NCBI RefSeq assembly: GCF_015244565.1
Contig: NZ_JABCQG010000017.1
Span: 1 to 61,195, forward strand
Origin: Gluconobacter vitians
GTDB lineage: Bacteria > Pseudomonadota > Alphaproteobacteria > Acetobacterales > Acetobacteraceae
Direction of reading: 5' to 3'
DNA: 61,195 nt
A program made the translations under genes and the position numbers. Every line of letters begins with the position of its first letter. The first letter of the stretch is position 1. Positions 42,355 to 51,713 of this stretch are shown one piece after another. The notes under the pieces were generated by a model that searched no databases, was not told where the DNA came from, and saw only the letters and a program-made list of their open reading frames with translations.

Positions 42355-44325
42355 ATGGCCGACACGCAGGCAGATAACAGCCAGGAACTGCTCATTGCCG
42401 AGCGGTATCTGATCAGCCTGGACCGCAAACAGCCCGATCTGGGCGGCTGCGCGACTTATGGCGCGCAGGATACGACGGCAACCGGAACGTCCTATCTTGG
42501 CCTTGCGCCTTTCGCGCCGTCTGCCCGTCTTTCGGAGATCATGTTCTTTCGCCATGAAAGCGTGATCCCGATTCATACCCATGAATATGCCCAGGGCGCT
42601 CTCTGGCTGCTCTGCCCACATCCTCCCGGTCCTTCGCTTGCGGAATTTCTCGGCCTCTGGACAGAAAGCCAGCTGATCGACGGTGTCATCCGTCCGCTCG
42701 CTTCACTTCTTCAGCATCTGGAAGCGGCAAAACTGACCTGCCGCAGTATTCGGCCTGACAACCTGTTTGTCGGACAGGGACTGCACAAGGTCGTTCTCGG
42801 ACCACTGGGAGTCAGTGCGCCGGCTGAAAAACAGCCTGTTCTTTTCGAACCTCTGTCTTCAGCCGTCTGCCGTCCGTCTGCGCGGGGCGAGGGTACGATT
42901 GACGATGACATCTTTTCGCTGGGTGTCATCATCCTTGCTCTAGCTATCGGAAAGCTCCCCCTTGAAGGCCTGTCCGACGCAGACATTCTCAAGCGGCGCT
43001 TCGAAGTCGGTACTCCTGCGGCCTATATGGAGGGCCACAGCGTACCTGTTGGCCTGCGTTCTGTTCTGACGGCGATGCTGTCCGATGATCCGGTCAGCCG
43101 TCCTTCCCCACGTGATCTGGTCACGATTGCACCCAGTAAAGTTTTTACGGTTCGTCCGGTTGTGCCAGCGCGCGTTCCGCTCGTGATCGGTGGGAATACC
43201 GTTTATACGCCGCAGGCCCTGGCCTGGTATGCCGGGCGACATCCCGCAGAGTTTTCAGGATTGCTGCAGAGGAAGGTCATCAGCAACTGGTTGCATCGCG
43301 AACTCGAACTCTCTGTCATGGCGAGCCTGATCGAACAGGCCAGCGCCTCGTTTCTTCCGGCCGCCGGAAACAAGGCAGTCGATCCGGCCACGATGGTCAT
43401 CACGCATGCGATCTCCGTTCTTGATCCCGGCGCGCCGATGTTCTGGGGCGGCTTGTGGTTCTGGCCCGAGGCACTGCCCCAGATGCTGGCTCAGGCAACG
43501 GTGCAACCCGTCATCCCGGATGATGAGCGGATGGTGCGCAATATCCTGAGCTTCATGTCGGGAAATCCGGATGCGTTCATGTGGGCGCACCTGCCCCAGC
43601 GTCAGGGCCAGCAGATCACGACACTATCCGTGGCAGCACGACGCATGGGTGGAAAGGGGGGCGAACTGGTCAGACGCTTCCCCTATGACATGAACAGCTT
43701 TTTGCCATGTCTTTCGAAAAGATGTCTGGATGAGCGGATTTCCCTGCCCGAAGGGCTGCTGCAGTGGCTGAACCGGCATGTCGGCGTTGAAGATCTGCCT
43801 GATGACATACTGGGGCGGAGCGGTTTTCTGGATGACCAGATGCGTTCCTTTCTTGAAGCAAACTGTGCACGGCAGGGAATCATTCCCCTCTCGCAGTCGC
43901 AGAAAGCCGGACTGCCACCCTGGCTTGCGGATCTGACTCTGCTTGCGGCCGTACAGAGGAAGTTCGACAGGACGCCGCTCAGCTTTCTGGCGCAGCGGGC
44001 TTTGCCCCTGCTGGAAATGGAACTCCGCCAGTGGCGCAGCAAGACCTCGCGCGCCCGCCGACGCGTGAGGCTTGGCAAGGCGGCAGAAGATGGAAATCTG
44101 GGAACGTTTCTGGCGACCGTCAACGACCCGACCGGTCTTCGGCTGGACCAGCGGCAGGCTCAGGACGCAGAGGCTGAAATCAGCAATCTGATGCGCGTTC
44201 TTGACGAAGCTCCCGAAAGAAAAGCCGCCGCCGATCGTGAAGCGCGCAATTCGGGAGAATTTTTCTCACTTCTGACGGGGATCGCTGTTGCGATGGCAAG
44301 TATCTGGCTGGAGTTCTGTCGGTGA
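42355..44325 (+). CDS. Membrane-anchored pseudokinase of unknown function
   Basis: A 656-residue protein whose first 270 residues follow a Ser/Thr kinase fold: SLAEFLGLW..SQLIDGVIRPLASLLQHLE, then CRSIRPDNLFV (129-139) where active kinases have HRDxKPxN, and DDDIFSLGVIILALAIGKLPLEG (183-205), the subdomain IX pattern. The catalytic Asp is Ser, the DFG region reads LGPLG, and no VAIK lysine or Gly loop is visible, so it should be inactive. Residues 270-630 are a helical domain I cannot assign, ending in one membrane helix (about 637-653). A paired membrane-protein gene follows ten bases on. Confidence 0.8.
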   Translation: MADTQADNSQELLIAERYLISLDRKQPDLGGCATYGAQDTTATGTSYLGLAPFAPSARLSEIMFFRHESVIPIHTHEYAQGALWLLCPHPPGPSLAEFLGLWTESQLIDGVIRPLASLLQHLEAAKLTCRSIRPDNLFVGQGLHKVVLGPLGVSAPAEKQPVLFEPLSSAVCRPSARGEGTIDDDIFSLGVIILALAIGKLPLEGLSDADILKRRFEVGTPAAYMEGHSVPVGLRSVLTAMLSDDPVSRPSPRDLVTIAPSKVFTVRPVVPARVPLVIGGNTVYTPQALAWYAGRHPAEFSGLLQRKVISNWLHRELELSVMASLIEQASASFLPAAGNKAVDPATMVITHAISVLDPGAPMFWGGLWFWPEALPQMLAQATVQPVIPDDERMVRNILSFMSGNPDAFMWAHLPQRQGQQITTLSVAARRMGGKGGELVRRFPYDMNSFLPCLSKRCLDERISLPEGLLQWLNRHVGVEDLPDDILGRSGFLDDQMRSFLEANCARQGIIPLSQSQKAGLPPWLADLTLLAAVQRKFDRTPLSFLAQRALPLLEMELRQWRSKTSRARRRVRLGKAAEDGNLGTFLATVNDPTGLRLDQRQAQDAEAEISNLMRVLDEAPERKAAADREARNSGEFFSLLTGIAVAMASIWLEFCR

Positions 44326-44334
44326 GGAAAACCC

Positions 44335-44805
44335 ATGGCATCTGTTAGGCAGGCAGAACAGGGATCGCTTCGTGCTCCGGGCTTTCGCTGGTGGCACGGG
44401 ATCATAATCGGCCTGTTGCTCTCCTATGTTCCGGGGAGCCTGCTGGTTGCGGGCGTGCTGTTATTGCCGCTGGTAGCTCTGCGGCTTGTCGATCCCAATG
44501 CAGATGGCCAGCGCATCATGATCGTCCTGTTCTATGTGGGGGCTGCCATGGTTCATCCCCTGCATGAAGCCTGGGCCGCAAACGGGGACTGGGAGACCTG
44601 CATCACGCAGATCACACAGCCCGTTACCCTGGCGCTTGACTGGCTTGCGGCAGGGGCGGCCTGGCTTGTTGCGGAAGCCTCGGCCATTGGCGGCAGGCTC
44701 TGGAATACGGAAGTTGCGAGGCGCGAGCGTAAATCCATTGAAAAACGCATCGCCTACCTTCAGGGCGAGTGGATGACTGCGGACGAAGATCCTCCTGCCA
44801 GCTGA
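44335..44805 (+). CDS. Membrane protein partner of the pseudokinase (156 aa), unknown function
   Basis: Three to four hydrophobic segments are seen (GIIIGLLLSYVPGSLLVAGV, LLLPLVALRLV, IMIVLFYVGAAMV, LDWLAAGAAWLVAEA), followed by a charged helical tail (EVARRERKSIEKRIAYLQGEW) likely facing the cytoplasm. It begins ten bases after the pseudokinase stop, which indicates cotranscription. No family is recognised. A physical partnership with the pseudokinase is inference. Confidence 0.75.
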   Translation: MASVRQAEQGSLRAPGFRWWHGIIIGLLLSYVPGSLLVAGVLLLPLVALRLVDPNADGQRIMIVLFYVGAAMVHPLHEAWAANGDWETCITQITQPVTLALDWLAAGAAWLVAEASAIGGRLWNTEVARRERKSIEKRIAYLQGEWMTADEDPPAS

Positions 44806-44835
44806 AAACTCCGCCGACCGGCAGGAGGGCGCGCC

Positions 44836-45795
44836 TTACTCGGAAGCCGTATCTTCCGCTGAGCTTTCCATCAGTCTGGAGGCAAGGTCGTTGGAACCTC
44901 CCACGAGACCTTTCGCGTATTCCTGAGCCGAGAACGGGCGCAGGTCTTCGGCCTGTTCGCCGACACCAACCATGTGGACGGGCAGTTTGAACTGTTCCGC
45001 CAGCGCCACGACGATGCCGCCACGGGCCGAGCCGTCCAGTTTGGTCACGATCAGACCTGTCACATTCACTAGTTCACGGAAGACCCGAACCTGTTCGATG
45101 GCGTTCTGACCGGTCGTTGCGTCCAGAACCAGGAGCACGGAATGGGGGGCCGTCTCATCGAACTTCCGCATGACGCGGATGATCTTGGCCAGCTCCTCCA
45201 TCAGCGCGCCCTTGTTGTGCAGGCGCCCGGCAGTGTCGATCAGGAGCAGGTCGGTTCCGGCTTCGGTTGCGCGCTTGAGGCCGTCATAGGCCAGACCCGC
45301 AGCATCGGCACCATGTTTGCCGGCGATGACAGGCACGTTGGCGCGTTTACCCCAGACTTCGAGCTGTTCGACGGCAGCGGCACGAAACGTGTCGCCAGCC
45401 ACCAGCATCACGGACTTGCCTTCTTCCGTGTAATGACGGGCCATCTTGCCGATCGTGGTGGTTTTGCCGACGCCGTTGACGCCGACAACCAGAACGACAT
45501 GGGGTTTCTTCTTCGGGTCGGGCTGGAAGGGGATGGCTACGGGTTCGAGGACGCGGGCGATTTCGGTCGCGAGGGTCTCGCGGATTTCGTCGCTGGTGAC
45601 GTCCTTGCCAAAGCGCGTGCTGCGGAAGTTCTCGATGACGCGCTCGGCCACGGCCGGCCCGAGGTCAGCTGCAATCAGCTCGTCCTCGAGCTCTTCAAGA
45701 GCTGTTTCATCCAGCTTGCGATGCGTGAAGACGGCGCCGAGACGCGAGCTCGACCGCGAAAGACCCTGTTTGAGTCGTGAGAAAAATCCAGCCAT
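44836..45795 (-). CDS. ftsY: Signal recognition particle receptor FtsY
   Basis: A 319-residue SRP GTPase. The NG domain has G1 GVNGVGKTTTIGKMA, AGDTFRAAAVEQLE, DTAGRLHNK, TKLDGSARGG and GVGEQAEDLRPFSA. The long acidic A domain of E. coli FtsY is missing; only a short amphipathic, basic N-terminus (MAGFFSRLKQGLSRSSSRLG) remains to contact the membrane, as in other alphaproteobacteria. It is the last gene of the dapF-mtaB-ftsY run. Confidence 0.97.
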   Translation of the reverse strand: MAGFFSRLKQGLSRSSSRLGAVFTHRKLDETALEELEDELIAADLGPAVAERVIENFRSTRFGKDVTSDEIRETLATEIARVLEPVAIPFQPDPKKKPHVVLVVGVNGVGKTTTIGKMARHYTEEGKSVMLVAGDTFRAAAVEQLEVWGKRANVPVIAGKHGADAAGLAYDGLKRATEAGTDLLLIDTAGRLHNKGALMEELAKIIRVMRKFDETAPHSVLLVLDATTGQNAIEQVRVFRELVNVTGLIVTKLDGSARGGIVVALAEQFKLPVHMVGVGEQAEDLRPFSAQEYAKGLVGGSNDLASRLMESSAEDTASE

Positions 45796-45855
45796 GCATG
45801 GGAGTTCGGACAGGTCGGGCCGAACGTCAAGGGCATAGAAAGATCTGAGCGCGTT

Positions 45856-47058
45856 TCAGCTGCGGATTTCGGCCAGAAGTGTCCCGTTTTCCAGTCCCGT
45901 GGCGCGAACTGGTACGAAACTGCCCCGGACTGGTGCAGGCGAGGTTCCGGTCAGGCGCACGGCGGCAAATTCCGGTGAGTGGCCGCGATCCGGCGTTTCG
46001 GCCAGAATATCGAACTCGCTGCCGATGAGGCGCTGCAGGAAACGGTCACGGTTTGCCTCACCGATGTCGCGCAGACAGGCCGCGCGTTTCTGGCGTTCGG
46101 CATTGGGGACGGCCGGCATGCGGGCAGCGGGCGTTCCGGGGCGTTCGCTGTAAGGAAAGACATGCAGGAAGGGGATCTGCTGCTCTTCGATAAAAGCGCG
46201 GGTCTCTTCGAACAGGGCATCCGTTTCCGTAGGAAAGCCCGCGATCAGATCAGCGCCGACGCCTGTCTCCGGGCGTATGGACCGGACGCGGCGCAGTGTT
46301 GCGGCGACCCCGGCCGTATCGTGACGGCGCTTCATGCGCTTGAGAATGAGATCTGATCCAGCCTGCAGGGACAGGTGCAGATGCGGCATTAGGCGGGGCT
46401 CGTTTTCCAGCAGCCACCACAGATCCGCGTCCCCGGTTTGCGCATCAAGAAGGACAGGGTCGATGGACGACAGGCGCAGTCGCCGCACGCCGTCCACGCG
46501 GCGCAGCAGTTCGCGACACAACGCGCCCAGTCCCTTGCCTCCGGCCCCTTGCCATGAGGCGATGTCCACGCCGGTCAGGACGATTTCCTGATGCCCGGCT
46601 TCGACAAGCGCTTCGGCGCGCGCGATGGCGTCTTCAGCGGGCGTGGAGCGGGAGTCTCCGCGGCCATACGGGATGATGCAGAAGGTGCAGCGGTGATCGC
46701 AGCCCTGCTGGACCTGAAGGAGGGCGCGGGCATGACGGGATGGCGGCAGGCCCGCGCTGGTGTCACCCCAGATGACGGGCTTGAGCTTGTCTTCGTTGGG
46801 CACAACGCGAACAACGCCGGGCAGCTCGGCCCAGCGATCCGGTGCGATGTCGGAGGCGCAGCCCGTCACGACGATCTTTGCATCCGGATTCTCACGATGC
46901 GCACGACGAATGGCCTGCCGGGCCTGTCGCTCGGCGGTGGTCGTCACGGCGCAGGTATTGACGATGATCGTGTCGTCCTGCCCGCGCGCGTGATGGGCCA
47001 TGCCGTCGCTCTCATGGGCGTTGAGGCGGCAGCCGAATGTCAGAACGGAGGCGCTCAC
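45856..47058 (-). CDS. mtaB: tRNA t6A37 methylthiotransferase, MtaB type
   Basis: A 400-residue radical-SAM enzyme adding a methylthio group to t6A37 of tRNA. The N-terminal cluster domain has Cys10, Cys36 and Cys67; the radical-SAM cluster is CDHRCTFC (Cys120, 124, 127); a TRAM-like domain closes the protein. MtaB is favoured over MiaB or RimO by sequence feel ([18 protein letters not shown]-type spacing) and by its place between dapF and ftsY. The start codon is GTG 47058, overlapping the dapF stop (GTGA). Confidence 0.9.
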   Translation of the reverse strand: MSASVLTFGCRLNAHESDGMAHHARGQDDTIIVNTCAVTTTAERQARQAIRRAHRENPDAKIVVTGCASDIAPDRWAELPGVVRVVPNEDKLKPVIWGDTSAGLPPSRHARALLQVQQGCDHRCTFCIIPYGRGDSRSTPAEDAIARAEALVEAGHQEIVLTGVDIASWQGAGGKGLGALCRELLRRVDGVRRLRLSSIDPVLLDAQTGDADLWWLLENEPRLMPHLHLSLQAGSDLILKRMKRRHDTAGVAATLRRVRSIRPETGVGADLIAGFPTETDALFEETRAFIEEQQIPFLHVFPYSERPGTPAARMPAVPNAERQKRAACLRDIGEANRDRFLQRLIGSEFDILAETPDRGHSPEFAAVRLTGTSPAPVRGSFVPVRATGLENGTLLAEIRS

Positions 47059-47828
47059 GCGGTTGTCCCGTGGAAGACCGTGACAGCGGGGCCTGTCATG
47101 AGAACATGCCCGTCCTCACGCCATGTAATGCGCAGGTCTCCGCCATCCATCGTAACCGTGCAGGTCCGTTCTGTCAGGCCGCGGCGGACGGCATTTACGA
47201 CGGCGGCACAGGCACCCGACCCACAGGCGAGCGTCAGTCCCGCGCCGCGCTCCCAGACGCGCAGACGCATGTGTGTCGGGGAGAGGATCTGCGCGAAACC
47301 GATATTGGCCCGTTCCGGGAAGAGGGGATCGCGTTCGAGGGCCGGTCCCAGCGTCTCCGCCCGGGAGGCGTCTCCGAATAGCGTGGCGTGCGGATTTCCC
47401 ATCGAGCAGGCTGCCGCATCATGCAGGGGCAGATGCAGCGTGTCACAGGCCTTGGACAATGGCACGTCCTGCCAGTCCAGGCGGGGTTTGCCCATATCGA
47501 CCGTGAAGAGATCGCCATCCTGTGCCGTGGGGAGAAGGCCGGCGGCTGTCTGGAGCGTCGGGGCGCCGCCGACGAACTTCGCCATGCAGCGCGATGCATT
47601 GCCGCAGGCCCCGGCTTCCGAACCGTCCGGGTTGAAGAAACGGACATGCACGTCTGCCCCTGCCAGCGTCGGCGCTGTCAGCAGGACAAGCTGGTCGCAG
47701 CCGATTCCAAAGCGTCGGTCGCACAGATGGCGGATCGTCGCGGTATCAAGGGCGGGATCGTTCTGGCGGCCGTCGATCACGACGAAATCGTTGCCCAGAC
47801 CGTGCATTTTCGTGAAGGAGAGGGTCAT
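47055..47828 (-). CDS. dapF: Diaminopimelate epimerase
   Basis: ATG 47828 gives 257 residues beginning [17 protein letters not shown], the standard start; the longer frame to 47876 is not needed. The two active-site cysteines are Cys75 in GACGNASRC and Cys202 in ACGSGACA. It converts LL- to meso-diaminopimelate for lysine and peptidoglycan. It overlaps mtaB by four bases, with ftsY further downstream. Confidence 0.95.
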   Translation of the reverse strand: MTLSFTKMHGLGNDFVVIDGRQNDPALDTATIRHLCDRRFGIGCDQLVLLTAPTLAGADVHVRFFNPDGSEAGACGNASRCMAKFVGGAPTLQTAAGLLPTAQDGDLFTVDMGKPRLDWQDVPLSKACDTLHLPLHDAAACSMGNPHATLFGDASRAETLGPALERDPLFPERANIGFAQILSPTHMRLRVWERGAGLTLACGSGACAAVVNAVRRGLTERTCTVTMDGGDLRITWREDGHVLMTGPAVTVFHGTTA

Positions 47829-47912
47829 GATGGCGCCTCTCATAAAGCATCGCGCGGGTTGACGCACGGGGAACATGCCCTCATTTCGGCTGCTGGATCA
47901 GAAGGAGTGGAC

Positions 47913-48563
47913 ATGAGCGGCCCGGAACAGCTTGAAGGAATGCACGCAGCGGCGTTCACGCGCGCCAACAGCGAGCCCGACACGATTTTCTATGCCCAGC
48001 GCGTGCCGGATTCGCTGATGGATATGGGCGCGCGGACTGCCGTGACGGCCCTGTATCAGACGGCCTTGCCGGTCGGTGGAGCGGTGCTGGATCTGATGGC
48101 AGGCGCGCTCAGCCATTATCCCGAGGAAGCGACATTCCAGCGCGTGGTCGGGCTCGGGATCTCCAAGGGCGCCCTGGATTCCAATCCCGTGCTGGGCGAG
48201 CGGGTCGTGCAGGATCTCAACGAAGTCACGACGCTGCCTTTCGAGGATGACAGCTTCGATGCCGTAACACTCTGCGACGGGCTGGCCTATCTGACGCAGC
48301 CGCTGGCCGTGCTGACGGAAGTCGTGCGTGTCCTCAAGCCCGGCGCTCCGCTGATCCTGACGTTTTCCGACCAGTTCCATGCGGTGAAAGCCGTGGCGAT
48401 CTGGCAGGCGCTTGAGCCGGCGGATCGCGTGCGTCTGGCCAGCGTGCTGGTGTCCCGCGCCGGGCTGGCCGAGCTGGATACGGGCGAGGTCGTGCCGCCC
48501 GAGGACCTCACGGCATGGCGCGATACGGTGCATGCGGTGATCGGGCGCAAGCCGAGGAGCTGA
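47913..48563 (+). CDS. SAM-dependent methyltransferase-like protein
   Basis: ATG 47913 follows a strong GAAGGAG site and gives 216 residues; frames extending upstream run antisense through dapF. The class I methyltransferase core is seen as VLDLMAGALSHYP (motif I, with an unusual Met-Ala instead of the usual Gly-x-Gly), VVGLGIS, FEDDSFDAVTLCDGLAYLTQP (motif II/III) and VLKPGAPLILTFSD. The altered motif I makes SAM binding or activity uncertain. The substrate is unknown. Confidence 0.8.
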   Translation: MSGPEQLEGMHAAAFTRANSEPDTIFYAQRVPDSLMDMGARTAVTALYQTALPVGGAVLDLMAGALSHYPEEATFQRVVGLGISKGALDSNPVLGERVVQDLNEVTTLPFEDDSFDAVTLCDGLAYLTQPLAVLTEVVRVLKPGAPLILTFSDQFHAVKAVAIWQALEPADRVRLASVLVSRAGLAELDTGEVVPPEDLTAWRDTVHAVIGRKPRS

Positions 48564-48725
48564 ACAGGGCAGGGACTGCATTACGGGTGCCGGAGGGAGC
48601 GGGAAGAACAAGAAAAAGCCTTCCATACGTTCTTTCTGGCATTTTGGAGTGGAAGTCTTTATGCAGCGGCATTCCAGCCGCCGCATCCTGTCGTCGGCGT
48701 GACGTTTGCCGAGTGTTCATAAAAT

Positions 48726-50537
48726 ATGCCTTTTCCCGATACCCATCCTGCCCTTAAGCGCGCCCTTGAGGCACGTGGCTACGAACAGCTGACTCCTGTT
48801 CAGGAAGCAGTTCTGCAGCCGGGGCTGGACGAGCGCGACCTGCTGGTTTCCGCGCAGACGGGGTCGGGCAAGACCGTCGCCTTCGGCCTGGCCATCGCTC
48901 CGACCCTGCTCGGAGACGCCGATCGCCTTCCGCCGTCCCCTCAGCCCATGGCGCTTGTGATTGCGCCGACGCGTGAGCTGGCGCTTCAGGTCCAGTCCGA
49001 ACTCAAATGGCTCTATGCCGAAACCGGCGCCCGCATCGCGAGCTGCATTGGCGGCACCGATGCCCGCAGTGAAGCCCGTGAGCTGAACCGCGGCGCCCAT
49101 ATCGTGGTCGGAACCCCCGGCCGTCTGTGCGATCACCTGTCGCGTGGCTCGCTTGACCTGTCCGCCCTGCGCTGCGTCGTGCTCGATGAAGCCGACGAAA
49201 TGCTGGACATGGGCTTCCGCGAGGAGCTGGAGCAGCTTCTCGATGCCGCCCCGGCCGAGCGCCGCACGCTGCTGTTCTCCGCAACGATCGCCCGTGAGAT
49301 TGCCTCGCTGGCACGCCGTTACCAGAAGAATGCCGAACGGATCGACACGGTGTCGGGCGCCAAGCAGCATTCCGACATCACCTATCGCTGCGTCATCACG
49401 CAGCCGCAGGAAATCGAGCGTTCGCTCGTCAACGTGCTCCGGTTCTACGAGAGCCCGACGGCCATGGTGTTCTGCAACACCCGCATGATGGTCAACCAGG
49501 TCCAGGCTGCTCTTCTGGAGCGCGGTTTCGCCTCCGTCGCTATTTCCGGCGAGATGGGCCAGAACGAGCGCAGCCGTGCGATCGAGAGCCTGCGCTCCGG
49601 TCAGGCCCGTGTCTGCGTTGCAACTGACGTGGCAGCACGCGGCATTGACGTGCCGGCGCTGAGCCTCGTGATCCATGCGAGCATCCCGACGGCTGCCGAG
49701 ACCCTGTTGCACCGTTCGGGCCGTACAGGTCGTGCGGGCCGCAAGGGCACCAGCGTGCTGATGGTTCCGCTGAACCAGCGCCGGCGTGCCGAGCGCCTGC
49801 TTCAGGTGGCGAAGATCCAGGCCGAGTGGGAAGCCGTCCCCACGGCTGACGCCATTGCCGAGCAGGACAAGACGCGCCTGATGCACGATCCGATCCTGAC
49901 GAACGCCGTGGACGACATGTCCGACGAGCTGGTCAACCAGCTGGTCGAGAAGTACGATGCCACCAAGCTCGCAGCGGCTCTGGTCGGTCTGTATCGTGCG
50001 CGTCTGCCGAAGGTCGAGCAGATCCGTCCGATGTCCGTTGAGGCTCCGCGCCGCACGGAGCGTGGCGAGCGTGCACCGCGCGAAGAGCACACCATGTCCG
50101 GTGAGTGGTTCAAAATGGGCGTTGGTCGCACCGAGCGTGCCGATCCGAAATGGCTGATCCCGCTGATCTGCCGTCTGGGTGGCGTGCAGAAGCGCGAGAT
50201 CGGCAGTATCCGCATCGATCAGGAACAGACCTATTTCCAGATCGCGGATGAGAGCGTGGCCCGCTTCAAGTCCTGCCTCGCCGGAGCGGAAGCCGACGAA
50301 GTGACGATCGAGCCGTCCGAGGCCCCTGCCGGTGGCATGGGTCCCCGTGGTCGCAACCCGGGTGAAGGCAAGCGCTTTGGCGGCGGTGGCCGTTCGGGCG
50401 GTGGCTTCAAGGGCGGTCCGCGCGGTGGTGCCGGTGGCGGTTACAAGGGCCGCGGCGGTTCGGGCTATGGTCGTCCGAAGCCCGCAGCCGGTGACGGACC
50501 GCGCGGTGACGGTTCGAGCCGCAAGCGCCGTTCCTGA
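48726..50537 (+). CDS. DEAD-box RNA helicase with DbpA-type RNA-binding domain and RGG-like tail
   Basis: A 603-residue helicase. Motif I AQTGSGKT is at 43-50, PTRELALQ at 81-88, DEAD at 154-157, then SAT and the C-lobe HRSGRTGRAGRKG. A DbpA-type RRM follows (WFKMGVGRTERADPKWLIPLICRLGGV..), and the tail is rich in Gly, Arg and Lys. The combination is that of DeaD/CsdA, which remodels structured RNA in ribosome assembly and cold adaptation. A 160-base gap upstream leaves room for a regulatory leader. Confidence 0.93.
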   Translation: MPFPDTHPALKRALEARGYEQLTPVQEAVLQPGLDERDLLVSAQTGSGKTVAFGLAIAPTLLGDADRLPPSPQPMALVIAPTRELALQVQSELKWLYAETGARIASCIGGTDARSEARELNRGAHIVVGTPGRLCDHLSRGSLDLSALRCVVLDEADEMLDMGFREELEQLLDAAPAERRTLLFSATIAREIASLARRYQKNAERIDTVSGAKQHSDITYRCVITQPQEIERSLVNVLRFYESPTAMVFCNTRMMVNQVQAALLERGFASVAISGEMGQNERSRAIESLRSGQARVCVATDVAARGIDVPALSLVIHASIPTAAETLLHRSGRTGRAGRKGTSVLMVPLNQRRRAERLLQVAKIQAEWEAVPTADAIAEQDKTRLMHDPILTNAVDDMSDELVNQLVEKYDATKLAAALVGLYRARLPKVEQIRPMSVEAPRRTERGERAPREEHTMSGEWFKMGVGRTERADPKWLIPLICRLGGVQKREIGSIRIDQEQTYFQIADESVARFKSCLAGAEADEVTIEPSEAPAGGMGPRGRNPGEGKRFGGGGRSGGGFKGGPRGGAGGGYKGRGGSGYGRPKPAAGDGPRGDGSSRKRRS

Positions 50538-50563
50538 TCCGTCTTTCCGGATCTGAGAAACAG

Positions 50564-50602
50564 AACCCCGCCGGAGCAGGTCTCCGGCGGGGTTTGTTTT
50601 TT
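50564..50602. terminator. Intrinsic terminator after the DEAD-box helicase
   Basis: AACCCCGCCGGAG pairs perfectly with CTCCGGCGGGGTT and is followed by TGTTTTTT. The convergent GT61 gene ends at its edge. Confidence 0.92.
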
Positions 50603-51705
50603 CAGGCGTCGGGCAGGAGGGCTACCAGTTCGCGGACCCGGTCGAGAATGTCTGCGACCGGGAGCGGGATGGCGGCATCGTCCGTATGGTTTTCCCGTGC
50701 CGCACCTGTCTCGAACACATCCGCCCAGTATTTCAGGCCGCCCTGAGTCGCCATGGTGGCGAAGCAGGGGTTGATATGATGGGACGGTACGAGTTCGTAA
50801 ACGAGCGTTCCCGGCTGACACCAGGCGATATTGGCCATGCCGGCTCCCAGCATTCCCATAACCATCCCGGCGTCGCTGAACAGGCGGATCTGTTCGGAGA
50901 GCGACAGCGTTTCGGGATGCACGCGCTCGAAGCCGAGTTGCTCCAGCCCCTCCGCAAATTCGGCTTCGTTGGGAACGTGCCGGTTGGCCGAACTGCCACG
51001 CTCGATATAGAGGTGCCGTCCGGCAGGTTTCGGTGTGGCACCTGCGGCCTGACGCAGCCGTGCATAGGCGTCGCGGGACAGGTCCGAGACGGCGAAATCG
51101 GCGCTGCCATTGACGAAGGTGATGTAGTCGAGGGTTTTGAAGGCGTACTGCCGCCCTTGTTGCAGACGGATATGAGTGTCATCGCTCAGGCCAAAAAGCT
51201 CCAGCGTCTCGAACTGCCACGGATGCATATGTTCGGGCAGGACAAGGCGCACCGGCCTGCCTGCCTGGGACAGGACATGCAAAGTGGGGATCGTATGGGC
51301 GACCCAGTGATAGAAGTTCGAAGCCCAGTGATCGACACAGCTTGCGATCACGCCCTTGAAAGGTGCGCAACGGACGATATCCGCAGGCCGCAGCTTCAGG
51401 TTACGCACGGCCTCCGGATCCTGGACATAGGCGGTTTCAGTGACTGGATGGCCTGCATGCAGCAGTGTCATCAGCGGCTGGTCCAGCACAACGTCACGCA
51501 GGGCGTACTGACTGACCGTGACCGGCATGCTCTCCCAGTCCCGGAACGGATTACGTTCCGGATGGCTCAGGGCAGAGGTGCAGGGCGCGGAAACCGGTCG
51601 GACGGGACAGGTTTCGAGAACAGTCGTGCTGCGTGCGATCTCCGCCAGACCGGAGGGCCCGGTCGGTAGAGAGAAGAGGCGCCTGAGACGGGAGAGAAGC
51701 GGCAT
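50602..51705 (-). CDS. Glycosyltransferase family 61 protein
   Basis: A 367-residue cytoplasmic-looking protein with GT61 (DUF563) landmarks: NFYHWVAHTIPTL, RPVRLVLPEHMHPWQ, the LYIERGSSANRHVPNEAEF block and an end part GMLGAGMANIAWCQPGTLVYELVP. Such enzymes act in capsule or lipopolysaccharide decoration. It is the last gene of an apparent SDR-PPK2-GT61 unit, starting eight bases after the PPK2 stop. The acceptor is unknown. Confidence 0.88.
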   Translation of the reverse strand: MPLLSRLRRLFSLPTGPSGLAEIARSTTVLETCPVRPVSAPCTSALSHPERNPFRDWESMPVTVSQYALRDVVLDQPLMTLLHAGHPVTETAYVQDPEAVRNLKLRPADIVRCAPFKGVIASCVDHWASNFYHWVAHTIPTLHVLSQAGRPVRLVLPEHMHPWQFETLELFGLSDDTHIRLQQGRQYAFKTLDYITFVNGSADFAVSDLSRDAYARLRQAAGATPKPAGRHLYIERGSSANRHVPNEAEFAEGLEQLGFERVHPETLSLSEQIRLFSDAGMVMGMLGAGMANIAWCQPGTLVYELVPSHHINPCFATMATQGGLKYWADVFETGAARENHTDDAAIPLPVADILDRVRELVALLPDA

Positions 51706-51713
51706 GGTCAGGA

